From contig CM059973.1 in NCBI GenBank assembly GCA_030490835.1, positions 53,014,008 through 53,078,007 of the forward strand: 64,000 bases of DNA, given 5' to 3'. Below are positions 22,505-34,350 of this stretch, piece by piece. Made by a program: the position numbers and the translations under genes. Origin of the DNA: Annona cherimola. Its lineage: Eukaryota; Streptophyta; Magnoliopsida; Magnoliales; Annonaceae. The notes under the pieces were generated by a model. The model did not search any database. It saw nothing but the letters and a program-made list of their open reading frames with translations, and had not been told where the DNA came from. Every line of letters starts with the position of its first letter. The first letter of the stretch is position 1.

Positions 22505-23771
22505 AATTCATTTCCCAAGGGTTTGGTAAAAATATATGTAATTTGATCTTTAGTTTTAACATATTCCAAACAAATATCATAATTTTCAATATATTCTCTA
22601 ATAAAATGATGTCTAACATATATGTGTTTGGTTCTAGAATGTAATATAAGATTCTTAGTTAAGCAAGTAGCACTTGTATTATCACATCTGATAAATATAT
22701 CTTTGTAATCTATCCCATAATCTCTAAGTTGTTATCTCATCCAAAGTAATCGGGCACAATAGTTCATGACGATTATGTATTCGGCTTCCGCAGTAGATAG
22801 AGCAACACTAGTCTATTTTATTAAAAACTATAAATTTATCATATTTCTTATAAATTGACATGTTCCACTAGTACTTTTTCTATCTACCTTGTAACCGATG
22901 AAATCTTCATACGAGTAGTCGATTAAATCAAATGTTGAGCCCTTGGGATACCATAAACCTAAGTTGGTAGTATCAATCAAATATCTGAAAATTCTTTCTA
23001 CAACTACCAAATGAGATTTTTTGGGATTAAGAACACATGCAAACACTAAATAGTATATTTTGTCTAGATACAATCAAATATAGCAAAGATCCTATCATAC
23101 TTCTATACAGTTTTTGATCAACTTGCTTACCTTTTTCATCCTTGTCAATTTAGTAGAACTCATGGGAGTATTTGCTCCTTTGCTACTTTGCATTCCAAAC
23201 TTCTTGAGCATTTCCTTGATATACTTGGATTAATTTATAAAAATTTCTTTATTTAGTTGCTTGATTTGTAATCCAAGGAAGAAATTAAGTTCGTCCATCA
23301 TGCTCATTTCAAATTCATTTTGCATAAGCTTCGAAAATTCTTGGCATAGAGATTTATTAGCACCACCAAATCCAATATCATCTACATAAATTTGAACAAT
23401 TAGTATATCTTTCCCTTTGTATTTACTGATAGAGTAGTATTGACTTTTTGTCTTCAAAATTTATGATCAATAAAACATTTACTTAGCATTTCATACTAAG
23501 CTCTTCGAGTTTATTTTAGTCCATATAAGGCTTTGGTTAACTTATAAATAAATTTGGATTGATCCTTTTTCTCAAAGGTTGAAGGTTGTTCAATATACAC
23601 CTCTTCATTAAGATATCGATTCAAAAGTGTACTTCTAACATCCATTTGGAACAATTTGAAACTCATATGAGATGCAAATGCTAGTAAAATTTGTATAACT
23701 TCTAAATTAGCCACGGGGGCATATGATTCTTCAAAATCAATTCCTTCCTCTTGAGAATACCCCTTGGCCAC
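22505..23771 (-). pseudogene. Ty1/copia reverse transcriptase and RNase H
   Basis: From 23771: [20 protein letters not shown], then [14 protein letters not shown] with the first catalytic aspartate, and ALYGLK. From 23457: LIVQIYVDDIGFG, the catalytic YVDD box. From 23073: VERIFRYLIDTTNLGLWYPK and VDRKSTSGTCQF, the RNase H part, continuing in other frames to about 22505 with HSRTKH, HHF and FTKPL-like remains. In life this makes cDNA in particles. Frame breaks near 23770, 23480, 23220 and 22825 inactivate it. Closest relative in the window: 60225-60993. Confidence 0.85.
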
Positions 23772-24358
23772 AAGTCTAGCTTTATTTTTTATAATATAAT
23801 AAGTCCACTTTCACCTAATTTATTCCTAAAGACTCATTTAGTACCAATAACCATGCACTCCTTAAGTCTAGAAACTAGGTGTCATACTTGGTTCCTTTCA
23901 AATTAATTTAGCTCTTCTTGCATAGCAATAATCCAGTTTTCATTATTAAGAGTTTGATCAAATGAATTTGGCTCTATTTTGGATACAAAAGCAAAATGTC
24001 CACATATATTTTGTCTAGAGCCTCTAGTTTTTACACTTTCATATATGTCACCAATCACTTAGTCAATTGGATGACCATTTTTGAATTTTAGGTCTTTAGG
24101 AGTTTTGTAGGGAATATTACCACCACTTACGTCCTTATTTAGGCTTTGACCTTGCTTGGTTTCTTCTCCCCCTTGCTTTTTCACTTGTAGCTTTTCAAAA
24201 ATTTTTGATAAATCAACTTCATAACTTAGTTCATCATCTTTCTTAGGAGTTGGGTTAAATTTATCAAATATAACATGAATAGATTCTTCTACAACTTGGT
24301 TCATTTTGTTGAAAACTCTATATGCTTTGCTATTTGATGAATATCTAAGAAATAACAT
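23772..24358 (-). pseudogene. Ty1/copia integrase C-terminus and linker
   Basis: From 24358: FLRYSSNSKAYRVFNKMNQV, then VEESIHVIFD, the well-known C-terminal end of copia integrase, followed by an acidic Lys-rich linker before RT. The catalytic core of integrase is missing, because the element ends at about 24360. The remaining bases to 23772 encode the degraded linker. Confidence 0.8.
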
Positions 24359-24360
24359 CT

Positions 24361-25299
24361 AATTATATAAAGAATGCTAATGGGTTGTCTATTTTACAAA
24401 AATACATAGTAACATCTAACTCTCCTATAAACGCTATTAACCATAAACTGTCACGAACCCTAATGTCCTAAACCACAAAATTGTTGGACACTATCCCGTC
24501 GCACCAACCTATATCATGTTTAAGATGATATTCCATCATTAATTCGAGAAGGGACGACATCTACTTACCTTGATTGTGATTTTCCCCAAAATAGTGGCCC
24601 TATACTCGGATCTTCGGGATTTTGAACTTCCTTGATGTGATCGACAATCTTCAAAGTAGTTTAGAAGAGATTTTGGAAAGATCTAGGACTACTAAGACTG
24701 AGGCGAAGGGAGGAAGGAAAGAAGAAGTAGAAGAAGAGGGGAAGAGAGATGGATTTGAATGAAGCCCTAGCGCATGCCCTTCTTTTAACTAAACCCTCAC
24801 TAAGACAGGTCGAGCCCAAGCATGGGCTGAGGCAGTCATGATTTACAACTTGCTTTCTCACCCATATGACTAAGTAAATTAAAAATTTCCCCGAGGGAGC
24901 TGCTCTTTTGACCCCTGCGACTTGACCGGGTAGGTCAAAGCCTGTATTTACTCTGAGAAGTAGAAGATAGTCATAGTGCCCTAAACAACGTGCCAATTAT
25001 TTAAATTAATACTCAACAAATCACATCATAACTAGGGGCCACAGCTACAGAAACATGCGAGTGCATAACTCGTACTCATGTCTAACATGCTTGCGAGTGG
25101 TGTCTCATGCAACCCTATGTACTAAGGCTATATTGCATGCATGTATACACTACACGACCCCTAGATGCCATATATATATACATTTTGTAATACACTAACA
25201 TCATTAATTCCAGGCAGCATATTCATAAATTACCTCATAGGCAAGGGTTATAATTTAAAAAACATGATCTTCACAAAATGGCAACTTCTAGACAGATTG
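24361..25299. other. Unassigned, LTR-like remnant
   Basis: Contains TGTCACGAACCCTAATG at about 24448, which looks like a backwards LTR end, and CCTTGATTGTGATTTT at 24570. It may be part of the minus-strand LTR interrupted at 14170, but no target duplication joins them. The minus frame at 24661-24996 has no recognisable domain. No confident feature. Confidence 0.3.
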
Positions 25300-25781
25300 A
25301 CGCCACTATGCTAGATGCACTTTCGTGAAAAATTCATATGTGTTGAGCTCCAAATTTAGAGGGGTATAAATACTTCTCTTAGGGTTTAAAATATATAAGC
25401 AAGGAGGCACGAACGAGAGGCAAGATGAGGAGAAAAATAAGGGCTCCAAAGCTAGAGGTGGAGAACAAGATGGAGATTAACTTGAAGGAGGAATCCAACT
25501 AAGTTTCATCTTCTCTTTCTATCTATTCTCTTATTTTTATTATTCTCCTTCATTAACATGTAATTAAACTTGGTTTTGATGAGATTTGGAATAATTTTTA
25601 TTGGCCAAAACTCTTTGTGGTGGAAACTTATGATAACTTTGAATTCTAAACTATGTTGAAATGGTTTCTTTGTGCTTAAACGATTATATGACTTTTCTGT
25701 AGCTTGTGTTGTGAGATTTACCTTTACATATTGTGTTTAATGCTAATACAAGCTCGACCACCTGGTAGATTGATGTAATAT
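25300..25781 (+). repeat. Athila-type 5' LTR, left part
   Basis: Carries a TATA box at 25365 followed by a transcribed-leader-like stretch. The left edge cannot be fixed. It is split after GATGTAATAT by the solo LTR; AATAT is repeated on the other side. Confidence 0.6.
25365..25372 (+). promoter_or_regulatory. TATA box of the Athila-type LTR
   Basis: TATAAATA, in the context GGGGTATAAATACTTC, followed about 60 bases on by a G/A-rich leader. Confidence 0.55.
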
Positions 25782-25912
25782 TGTAATACTCAGACCCAAG
25801 TAGGACTTATATAATTGCATTTAAGGTGTAATTATGATTTATGTATGAATTGATTGATTTTTGGATGATTTTTATGAATTGATGAATTTTGCAATTAGGG
25901 TTTGCAATTAAG

Positions 25913-26444
25913 CAGGTTGGAAGAAATAGAGAAGTGCGTCAGGAATTTTATGTGACCGTCGAGTTCCAATCAAATTAAAAGAAAATTTTATAAGATTGCG
26001 ATTAGACCTATTATGCTTTATGGGATAGAATATTGGGTAGTTAAAGAACAACATATACAAAAAATGAGCGTAGCGGAAATGAGAATCTTAAGGTGGATGA
26101 GTGGTAAAACAAGAAAAGATAAAATTAGTAATAAAATAATTCGAAAAAACTTAAAAGTGAGACCAATTTGTGATAAAATGAGAAAAAATAAATTAAGATG
26201 GTTTGGTCATGTTAAAAGGAGGCCTGAAGTAGCACTGGTTAGGAAAACAGAGTCTATCCAAGTAGAAGGTGGTAGGAGAATGAGAGGAAGACCCGAAAAA
26301 AACATGGATAGAAGTAATTAAACAAGATCTAAAAATATTATAAATTACAGAGAATTTAGTCTTAAATCGCCAAGAATGGCATAACAGAATCCATGCAGCC
26401 AACCCCACCTAGGTGGGAAATGGCTTACGATGATGATGATGATG
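25913..26444 (+). mobile_element. RTE-type LINE, 5'-truncated, 16-base target duplication
   Basis: Flanked by AGGGTTTGCAATTAAG at 25897-25912 and 26445-26460, an exact 16-base duplication, and ending in CCCCACCTAGGTGGGAAATGG plus GAT repeats. The coding part (about 25985-26325) gives LYGIEYWVVKEQHIQKMSVA, EMRILRWMSG, KLRWFGHVKRRP and GRPEK, the conserved C-terminal end of plant RTE reverse transcriptase. Only the last 110 or so codons remain, with a frame break near 26300. 5' truncation is the usual outcome of target-primed reverse transcription. It lies near the 5' end of the family C solo LTR. Confidence 0.93.
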
Positions 26445-27457
26445 AGGGTTTGCAATTAAGAATGGTGATTAAGATTAATCGCCAAAGCCCAATGTGAGTC
26501 AAGATGATTAAAGGGGCTTAATGAGGATTAAAATATTCTAATGTGGCATGAATATTTATTTTAATTTTCATGATTTAATTAATAGAGATTAAAATAGAAA
26601 TTATGGAATTGTGTTGAAAATTGTAGAAAATTCATAACTTGACGCCTATAAGGCGAAATGAGATGAAATTTGAAAGGCAAGCTCATGATTTTGGGCTCTA
26701 CCTTATAAGTGGATTGGATTAAGGCACAAGTGATGAGATTAAGGTGATAATTATTTATTTTTAATCTTACACTCTAAGGTTATTTTCAAAGGTTCATAAC
26801 TTGATGTAGAAACGTCGGTTTGAGATGAAATTTGAAATGATTGAATAAAATTATGAAATTTATGGTATGAGTAGATTGGATTAAGTTAATTACCATGAAA
26901 AAGTGATTAATTAGAAAAATGTATCTAGCATTGACTTTGTGTACCCTAGACTACCATAGCATTTAATAAAAAGTATTTGAGATAAATGACTTATTTAATG
27001 CTATGCACGGTGTCAAATGGTGGTGAATGGAGCTGGATTTTATGAATTTATTTAATGGTCAAATCCATAAAAAATTCAAGTATTAATGCCTAAGTTTAGC
27101 TCAAATTTGAGCATAAGGTATGTGGCAAATAAAGGGATGTCCAAGGGCACTTTGGGCATGAAAATTTTACTTTTAAAAATGCTAAAATGCATATCTAAGT
27201 TTCCTAACACCTAGGTGAAGTAAATGGGCACATAAATATGTGGAAAATGTGGAAAAAATGTCAAAACCCAAGCTAAGGGGGGGCGTCACCTATTGGACAG
27301 CAATGCATTTCTTAAATGCATGGATTTTGATGATTTTTGATAATTAGAAAATGCATATTTTACTTGGATATAAAAATTTCATGTCATCAAGGGGTAAGTT
27401 AGAAATAAATTACCCTCATGACATGTGGCAAAGTGGGTCCCATGGGCTGTTAAAAAT

Positions 27458-27467
27458 TATAAAAGGG
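27458..27467 (+). promoter_or_regulatory. TATA-like box of the family C solo LTR
   Basis: TTATAAAAGG, about 1.1 kb into the LTR once the LINE is discounted. The related LTR at 59215-64000 has TATATAAG in the matching context (63653). Confidence 0.55.
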
Positions 27468-30183
27468 GCCATATTCAAAGGGGACGTCCATTTGAAAGGG
27501 GGAGAGAAAATCTCAAATTTTGCTAAGTGTGGAGCAACCTTGGGCACGTCCAAAACCAGCAAGGAAGAAGAAGAAAAGAGGAGAAAAAAAAGAAGAAAAA
27601 AAGATGAACCAAGCCAAACAAGTTGGATTCAAGTTAGGTTCAATTCCAATAAGTAAAACCTAAGTTTGAATCAAGGTTTTCTCCTCAATTCATGAGCCAT
27701 GAATATGGTTCATAAAGAAATCTTAAAGGATGAGTTATGATGCCTTAATGTGGGTATTCAATGATTTTTGAAAGATATAAATGAGATCAAGAGTTCAAGA
27801 GAGCGAAAAGGGAAGTTAAGGTTGAAATTTGAGATGAAAGCTAACTTGAAAATTCTCAAAACCCTAAACTAAGTTGCTATATGATTTAAGCATGATGTTT
27901 TGGATGTAATTCATGTTATTTTTTATTACATATGTTGATTTGAGCATTTGTTAATGATTTTAGCAAAAATAGAACTTACGGTTTCAAGTAATGCCCGATT
28001 TTTTCATTTTTGAGTTAGAAATGATACAAAGAGGTGCTTAAATTTTTTATGGATGAATTTTAGGTTAAATTACCCTAAATTAAGTACCCTTTGGATGGCC
28101 TAAGTGGGCTGGATGAGTTTGCCCTAAATCTGATTTTTTAGGGGGCCAAAACGGGTACTTTCCATATGATTTTTGTTTCTATTTCTGAATAAATGATTTA
28201 TGAATGTTATGGAGTGTAAACTATCCTAGGATTAAGATACTTTGAGTGCCCAAAAGTTCTTGGAAAGATTTTCCCTAAATCTGAATTTAAGGATATGTGT
28301 ATGGACATGTCAAAACGGGTCAAAATGGATACCCTATATGCATGAAAATGTTGCTGTTATATGGGTTTTAAATATGTGATAATAACCTAAATTTAGGTTA
28401 ATAAAAGCATGTTTAGTTTCTGGAAATTATGACTTAAAAATCTGTTATGATTTAAGTCTTGAAAGAGGCGTTGAAAGGATATAAAACGGTTCTTAACATG
28501 GCTGTTTTGGAAACCAGTGATAAATGGATTAAAAATCTGAAATTAAACCCTAAAGTATATGATAATTAAGGGGTTTAATGATGTTGAAAATGGGTGTAAG
28601 TTGCTATGTTGAGAAATTTTAAGAAACACATAATATATGTGTTGTATGTTGAACATATGAGGAACATATGTATGAATGGATGATATATGATTTATGTGAA
28701 CTTGCTAGAATGCAAAATATGCATGAATATGTGATGAAATACCTAATGATGTTTCTGTATGAATGATGTTTGATTATCTCAATTTTTGAGATTTATTTAT
28801 GAAGCTTAAAACGTCACTTATATGCTTAGAATGAGCATTGATATAGGAAAAATGAAAATTTGATGAAAAATGGTTAATGAGATATATAAATTCCCATATG
28901 GTGAATTATGAATGAATTGTATGTGTTTACCCTAAATATGGGATTAAAACACAATATGGAATGAACGATATGATGCACAAGTGCATGTTATGTATGTATA
29001 ATCGACTTGAAAATCCAAGTTGATTATGTATGATATGGATTATGGGATTGGAAAACTAAGTGAGTGCAAGTAAATGGATTGTTATGAATGTAATGTTATG
29101 TTTATGTATAGGAAAAGGCAAAGAGATAAGCGAGACAGAAAGCTAAGCAAGCAAGGTAAGCAAGCAGTTTTCTAAATGCTTTGTTTTATCAAATGTGATC
29201 AAATATTTATCAATGATACTCTAACTTTTTAAATGAGTTAGCAAATGAATGTTTTTAATTCTTTCTAAGTTGTTTAAGGATAATCATTCCTTATCTAAAT
29301 ATGTATTGAAATGTTATTTCTAATGAAATAAATGAATTGCTTACTGTTTTGCAATTATTTATGTCAAATGATGATTCATGAGTTTATGAATGAAAAATCA
29401 TGCTAGCATGTCAAAGTTCATATTTATAAAAGAAAACATGTGCACAAAAGCATGAGGTCCACCTCAAAGGTGTAAGCAGACTGAATGTCCCCCTTTGGTG
29501 CGGCCAAGTCGTTAAGAGAGGCCTCGGGCCAGTGGTGCCTCCCTGGAATGGGAGAAAGGATGATAGTGGATGGTTGCCTAGCTAGCTTTTATCCAAAGGA
29601 ATGTCATGGTTTCAAATGATGCATCGCATTATTTATGACATACCCTAGACGGGTATAAGAAGCATGTTTTAAGATATACCATCAAGTGGGTATAATGTGG
29701 CTTTCCAAGTTATTTTCAATGAAAATGAATGACCTGACTACCTTATAGCTTGCTTATTGAGTTTCGACTCACAGTTTTATTTTTCAAATCTTAAAGAATG
29801 GTGAAATGACGAACCATGCAAGGAGCATAGGTGGAGATTCAAGAAAATATGAATTTCTACAAGTTACCTGTGAATGAATTTTATGAATTGTATGGTTGTG
29901 TGTCTGATGACATTAAATGGTGATTTAATGTTGTATAAGGATTATGTTATGTTTATGATTATGAATGGTGAATATGACTATAAATACCGAAGAAAATTTA
30001 TAGTCAAATGTTAAGAATGATTTATCATGAAATTATTAACTATGGAATTTATGATATCATATGTGTATATTTCAAATGGAATAATGACCTAAAAAGATGT
30101 ATGATGGAAATGGAATGTATGAAATGAAATAAATTCCTAAGGAGTTAGGATATAATGGATAAATATCCGATAAGTCCGCCCTG

Positions 30184-30206
30184 TGATAGGGCAACAATCC
30201 TGATCA
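30184..30206 (+). other. Conserved LTR stem-loop, family C solo LTR
   Basis: UGAUAGG, loop GCAACAAU, CCUGAUCA; seven pairs with one bulge. It lies 58-80 bases from the LTR 3' end. Confidence 0.65.
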
Positions 30207-30264
30207 TGTTTACCAATCGATAGATCTTGGAATAAAGTTGTGAAGCTCGGGCTGGGGTGCCACA

Positions 30265-30890
30265 AATATTTAGATCTACATTTGGAAAAGTGAGGTCTAG
30301 ATGAGATATGTATGTAAAGCACAAGTTTTTAATGGCTTGTAGTGATTGAATGCTTATTCAGACAAGAATAACCAATTAACCCTATGTGATCTTGTTTATA
30401 TCATATGAAAATCGGCATTGTTTTACTTAGTTGCATAGGAATATAACAATTGACTAAAATAAAGTTATGCGCTTCTAAAAATAGTTATTATATATGTTGA
30501 AAAACATGTATGAATATAAATGAACCTAGATCAGTAATTCTCTGCACAACTAAATAAAATGGAAATAATTTCGCCTAATTTGAGTCAAGGGATTTATAAC
30601 TTCCATCTATTTAATCATCCTCTCGATAATCTTCATTCGTTGCTACCTATAGATAATTATTTAGTTGTTTTTCTTTGTTATAGTTTAAATAAGTTCCCTT
30701 TAATAAAATTTCACTTAAATCGATAATTTGTATGAGGCAAGTGAAATCTTTGATAGTGTTATATTTAACTATTCTTCCTTATGGGATCGACACTCAACTT
30801 ATTCTTTATTATTTGATTGACACATAAACTTGTGTAAAAATAAGCAATTTTATTTGATATAAATGCAGCTCGATAGCCTTTAATAATGAT
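30265..30890 (+). repeat. Athila-type 5' LTR, right part
   Basis: Continues the LTR after the solo LTR. The end reads CTTATGGGATCGACACTCAAC and TTGATATAAATGCAGCTCGA, matching the end of the Tat-type LTR at 7565 (GCAGCTCGTCA). Gag homology begins within 40 bases, so leader and primer site are short or eroded. Confidence 0.65.
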
Positions 30891-30899
30891 GTAGACTAT

Positions 30900-31395
30900 G
30901 GAGTAGTTTGGTGGGCTGTTGAATAAGAATCCTCGTAAGCACTTGCAAACTTCATGCAAATTTGTAACTCATTCAAGCAAGAGGGAGTGTCTGATGATGC
31001 TATTCGATTGAAGCTATTCTCATTTTCATTGAAAAACAAAGCATATGATTAACTTGACACTCTTCCTATTAATTCTATTAGAGATTGGGACAAATGCTCT
31101 TCAAATTTTTAGAAAAATATTTCTCACTAGCTGAAGAGTAATCAAATCACTTCTTTCATGCAAGCTAATGAAGAATCATTATATGAAGCTTGGGATCGAT
31201 TTAAAGAGCTATTGATGAATTGCCCTCACTATGCAGTCCTTCCTTGGGTAAGAATCTAGACATTACATAATGGGTTATTGTTAGAGACTCATACTATAGT
31301 CGATGCAATAGTTTGGGGATTTCTAATAGGTAAGGCTTATAACTAAGCTTTTGATTTACTCGAGAAGATGACTTCTAACAATGCCCAATAGACAA
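30900..31395 (+). pseudogene. Athila-type gag, core domain
   Basis: One frame gives KHLQTFMQICNSFKQEGVSD, DAIRLKLFSFSLKNKAYD, then ITSFMQANEESLYEAWDRFK and ELLMNCPHY, followed by AFDLLEKMTSNN. This is the retrotransposon gag core shared by Athila/Tat elements. Five in-frame stops interrupt it over about 155 codons, most at Trp, Gln or Leu positions of the family. It would have formed the particle core. Confidence 0.85.
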
Positions 31396-32243
31396 GTGAA
31401 AGAACCAATATGAGAAAATAAGCTAGTGTTCCTTAGGTTGAGTAGTCTATCTTCAATGTCTACATAATTGGCAGCTTTAACTAAGCAAATTCAAATTCTT
31501 TATATGTTAACCAATGTGAGCTTAGTAGAATCTACACTTCTTTGATATGATTGGTTTGGTGAACATAAGAATGTGATGGCTCAATGCCCTTCAAATCTGG
31601 AGTTAATGAATTCTATTTCGATCTTTCAATAGAAATAAAAAAAACCCATATTCAACCACATATAACCCAATTTGGAAGAATTATCCCTATTTTTTTAGAG
31701 TAACCAAGGTGTCATTCAGTCATCTAAACCAACCATCCTATCTTGTTTTCAAAATCAACAACGAGCGCATGTTCCTCAAGTTCCACAAGCTTCATATCAT
31801 TAACCTTGAGCTAAAAAGGAGCCATCGCTTGAAGACATGTTCATATAGTTCATGCAATCTTAAGCCGCTGCAGTGCAAAACCAAGTAACTTTTGTGAGGA
31901 ACTTGGAGAATTAAATTGGACAGTTGACTTCTGCTGTTAATAGCCACTCATAAGGAGTTCTCTTGGTTGATATCGAGCCAAATGCCAAAGGTTAAGGCAA
32001 AGAGTAAGTGTTAGCCGTTATACTCCAAAGACAAGTTAATCCTAAGATGTAAGAGAATAAAGTAGAGATAAGTCCCCTATAAGTTCAAGGCAAATAGAGG
32101 AACCAATTGAAGAAAATGAGAAAATGGACAACCAACGGATACCAATGGTTAATGCACCATAGCAGCCTATGAATAGCCTGCCGCCACCACCTTTCTCGTG
32201 GCCATTTGAGAAGCAAAGGAAGGACCATTAATTCAAGAGATTC
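31396..32243 (+). pseudogene. Athila-type gag C-terminus, heavily decayed
   Basis: Between the gag core and the protease. A cysteine-containing stretch near 31515 and Asn/Gln-rich coding near 31640-31790 fit the Athila gag tail, but stops occur every 10-20 codons and no zinc knuckle can be read. Assigned mainly by position. Confidence 0.5.
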
Positions 32244-32900
32244 TTGAATGTCCTAAAACAACTACACATTAATATACTTCTTCTAGAAGTGAACAAATGC
32301 CAAGTTATTACCAAGTTTATAAAGGATGTCCTTACAAAGAAAAGGCGGTTGAATGAACTTGAGACAATGGCCCTAATGGAGGAATGCAATGCCATTATTC
32401 AAAGAAAGCTTCCTCCTAAATTTCAAGATCCAGGAAGCTTCATAATTTCATACACCATTGGTTTTCAACATTTCAAGAAGACCATTCATGATCTTAGGGC
32501 AAGGATAAACTTGATGCCCATATCCATCTTCAAAATACTAGGCATTGGAGAAGTAAGACTTTCTACAATTACTCTTTAGTTTGTAAATAAATCTATCATT
32601 TATCCAGAGGGTACTAATGAAGATGTATTGGTGAAAGTTGAAAAGTGTATATTTCCTATAGATTTTATTGTGCTTAACTATAAGGAGGACTGAAATGTTC
32701 CTATCATTTTAGAGCAACTATGCTTAGCTGTGGGTAGAACTCAAATTAACGTGCAAGTTGGAGAGCTCACTATAAAATTTCAAGATGAAAAAGTGACCTT
32801 TATTATCTTCAAGGTTACGATGTTTAAAAGAGATTTAGAAGAATGCTCAATGATTGATGTGGTAGAATCATTAGTTCGGGTTGGTTTTCAATAGTGTATC
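32244..32900 (+). pseudogene. Athila-type aspartic protease region
   Basis: An open stretch of 111 codons gives LTKKRRLNELETMALMEECN, AIIQRKLPPKFQDPGSF and HDLRARINLMPISIFKILGI. The family's active-site block is D-L-G-A-S followed by INLMP; here the Gly and Ser are both Arg, so activity would be lost. A stop then interrupts, and the downstream part (DVLVKVEKCIFPIDFIVL, then FQDEKVTF) follows the family order. The protease would process Gag-Pol. Confidence 0.8.
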
Positions 32901-33189
32901 TAATGACAAGATCAAAGTTGTTAGGATATGTGGATTGAGAGGATGTTGAAGTTATAAAAATCGTAGACTACTTGCAGCAAACACAGCATCCTCAGTTTCC
33001 TAGCAAGTTTCAGTCATTGGAGCTCATCCTCAATTCATTCAAGTCAATCAAGTATCTATTGAGGAAAATCTTACATTGGATCTCATATCATTACATTCTC
33101 AGTGGTGATATGCATTCTTTGGGAAATCTTGAAGTCTTCCAGTTATCATCTCCTCAGTTTTGGATGCAATTGAAGAAAACTTGGTGAGA

Positions 33190-34055
33190 ATTTTAAGCGA
33201 ATAGAAATGGGCTATTAGGTGGACCATTGCAGATATTAATGGTATTAATCTGGCTTTTTATATGTATAAGATCATATGGAAGAGAACCACAAGCCCTCAA
33301 TAGAAAGTAAAAAAAGATTGAATCCTATTATGAAAAAAATTTTCAAGAAAGAAATCATTAAGTGGCTTGATATAAGGGTAATATACCCCATTTTAGATAA
33401 TACTTGGGTAAGCCTAATACAATGTTGTTACCGAGAAAGGTAGGATAACCATTGTTGCAAATGATAATAATGAGACTAGGATAGTCATAAGATGGAGGGT
33501 ATGCATGGATTATAGAGAACTGAATAAGGCAATAAGAAAGGATCATTTTCTTCTATTCTTCATTGATCAAATGTTGGACAGACTAGCTGAAAGGAGTATT
33601 ATTATTTCTTAGATGGGTGCTTTGGTTGCCACCAAATTATGATAATAATAGAAGATCAAGATAAGACCCGTATGGTACATTTATATTTGGGTAGATGTCA
33701 TTTGGTCTTTGCAATGCTCTTGCCATATTTCAGCATTGTATGATGTCCATATCCATAGATATAGTTAAGAACTTCTTGCAGGTATTCATGGATGTGAAGA
33801 CACTAATCTTGTGTTAGATTGGGAAAATATCGCTTTATGGAGGTAGGAATTGTACTTAGGCATCGAGTGTCAAAATAAGGCATTAAAGTGGATAAAGCAA
33901 TGATTGAAAAAACTAAGAAGCCTCCACCACCATCTTCTGTCAAGGATATCTATAGTTTTTTGAGGCACTTGGGCTTTTATAGGTGCTTCGTTACGAACTT
34001 CTCAAAATAGCCAAGACACTTTGCAATCTCTTAAAGAAAGACATTGTAAAAGGTT
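33190..34055 (+). pseudogene. Athila-type reverse transcriptase
   Basis: Readable blocks in order: WLDIRVIYPI, REKGRITIV, WRVCMDYRELNKAIRKDHF, FIDQMLDRLAE, then FGLCNALAIFQHCMMS, then VKNFLQVFMDVKTL. The last is the catalytic box, where the second aspartate of the usual FMDD is Val. The part after 33830 matches the RT thumb and the start of RNase H (VKDIYSFLRHLGFYRCF). Several frame changes and stops. Homology ends at about 34055, and RNase H and integrase are absent. Confidence 0.85.
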
Positions 34056-34214
34056 GAAAAAATAATAATAATTTAAGTTGACTGATCAAAATCCACGTAG
34101 GGCATCCTACATGGCAAGGGTAGACTTTTTGACTAACTGGGCCAGATAAGTAATAATAGGCCTTACCCAATTATTATTTAAATATGTTGCGGGTTATATT
34201 TTTATTTTTATTTT

Positions 34215-34350
34215 TGAATGTTATTTCAGCAACATGTGTAGCTTGGTTGGTATATAGGTGGTCCAAGTGGACTTAGAGGTCTAGGGTTCGAGTAGGAGGT
34301 TTCGCAGAAAAATAATTAATTTTTGCAGTTTTGCCTCCCCAAGCTTGTGA
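34215..34350 (+). mobile_element. Possible tRNA-derived SINE
   Basis: TAGCTTGGTTGGTA at about 34231 resembles a pol III A box, and GGTCTAGGGTTCGAGTA at about 34281 a B box, about 40 bases apart, as in plant SINEs. A less structured 3' part follows. No target duplication was found between the flanking 34056-34214 and 34351-34479, which hold nothing recognised. Confidence 0.4.

Larger units (their letters stand above)
14171..24360 (-). mobile_element. SIRE-type Ty1/copia element, truncated, with a nested solo LTR
   Basis: Reading leftwards: integrase C-terminus (24358), RT, RNase H (to about 22505), an env-like ORF (22036-20619), spacer, polypurine tract (15940-15926) and 3' LTR (15925-14171). 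Gag, protease, most of integrase and the 5' LTR are missing at the right end, so the target duplication cannot be checked. A 4.0 kb solo LTR sits in the 3' spacer. The order integrase, RT, RNase H is diagnostic of Ty1/copia; the extra ORF between pol and the 3' LTR is typical of the SIRE/Maximus lineage. Many stops make it inactive. Confidence 0.85.
25782..30264 (+). repeat. Tekay-type solo LTR (family C), target duplication AATAT, with a nested LINE
   Basis: Starts TGTAATACTCAGACCC and ends GGGGTGCCACA, flanked by AATAT at 25777-25781 and 30265-30269. Without the LINE insertion it is about 3.9 kb, close to the minus-strand relative at 16552-20562 (4.0 kb). It has a TATA-like box at 27458, the shared block with CTCCCTGGAATGGGAG (29540), CTTGCTTATTGAGTTTCGACTC (29750) and the stem-loop at 30184. 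No internal region remains. Confidence 0.93.
25300..34055 (+). mobile_element. Athila-type Ty3/gypsy element, strongly decayed
   Basis: Plus-strand order: LTR (25300-25781, continuing 30265-30890 around a solo LTR), gag (30900-31395 and a decayed C-terminal part), protease (32244-32900), RT (33190-34055). Integrase, the env-like ORF and the 3' LTR were not found. The gag and RT sequences match the Athila/Tat branch rather than the chromoviruses. Stops are dense in every domain, so this is among the oldest layers of the window. Confidence 0.8.

Noticed and set aside
24661..24996. A 111-codon minus-strand ORF with hydrophobic C-terminus
   Set aside because: No domain, no conserved counterpart, and surrounding LTR-like DNA; base bias explains it.
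34231..34300. A functional tRNA gene at the A/B box pair
   Set aside because: No cloverleaf with acceptor and anticodon stems could be drawn; a SINE remnant is more plausible.
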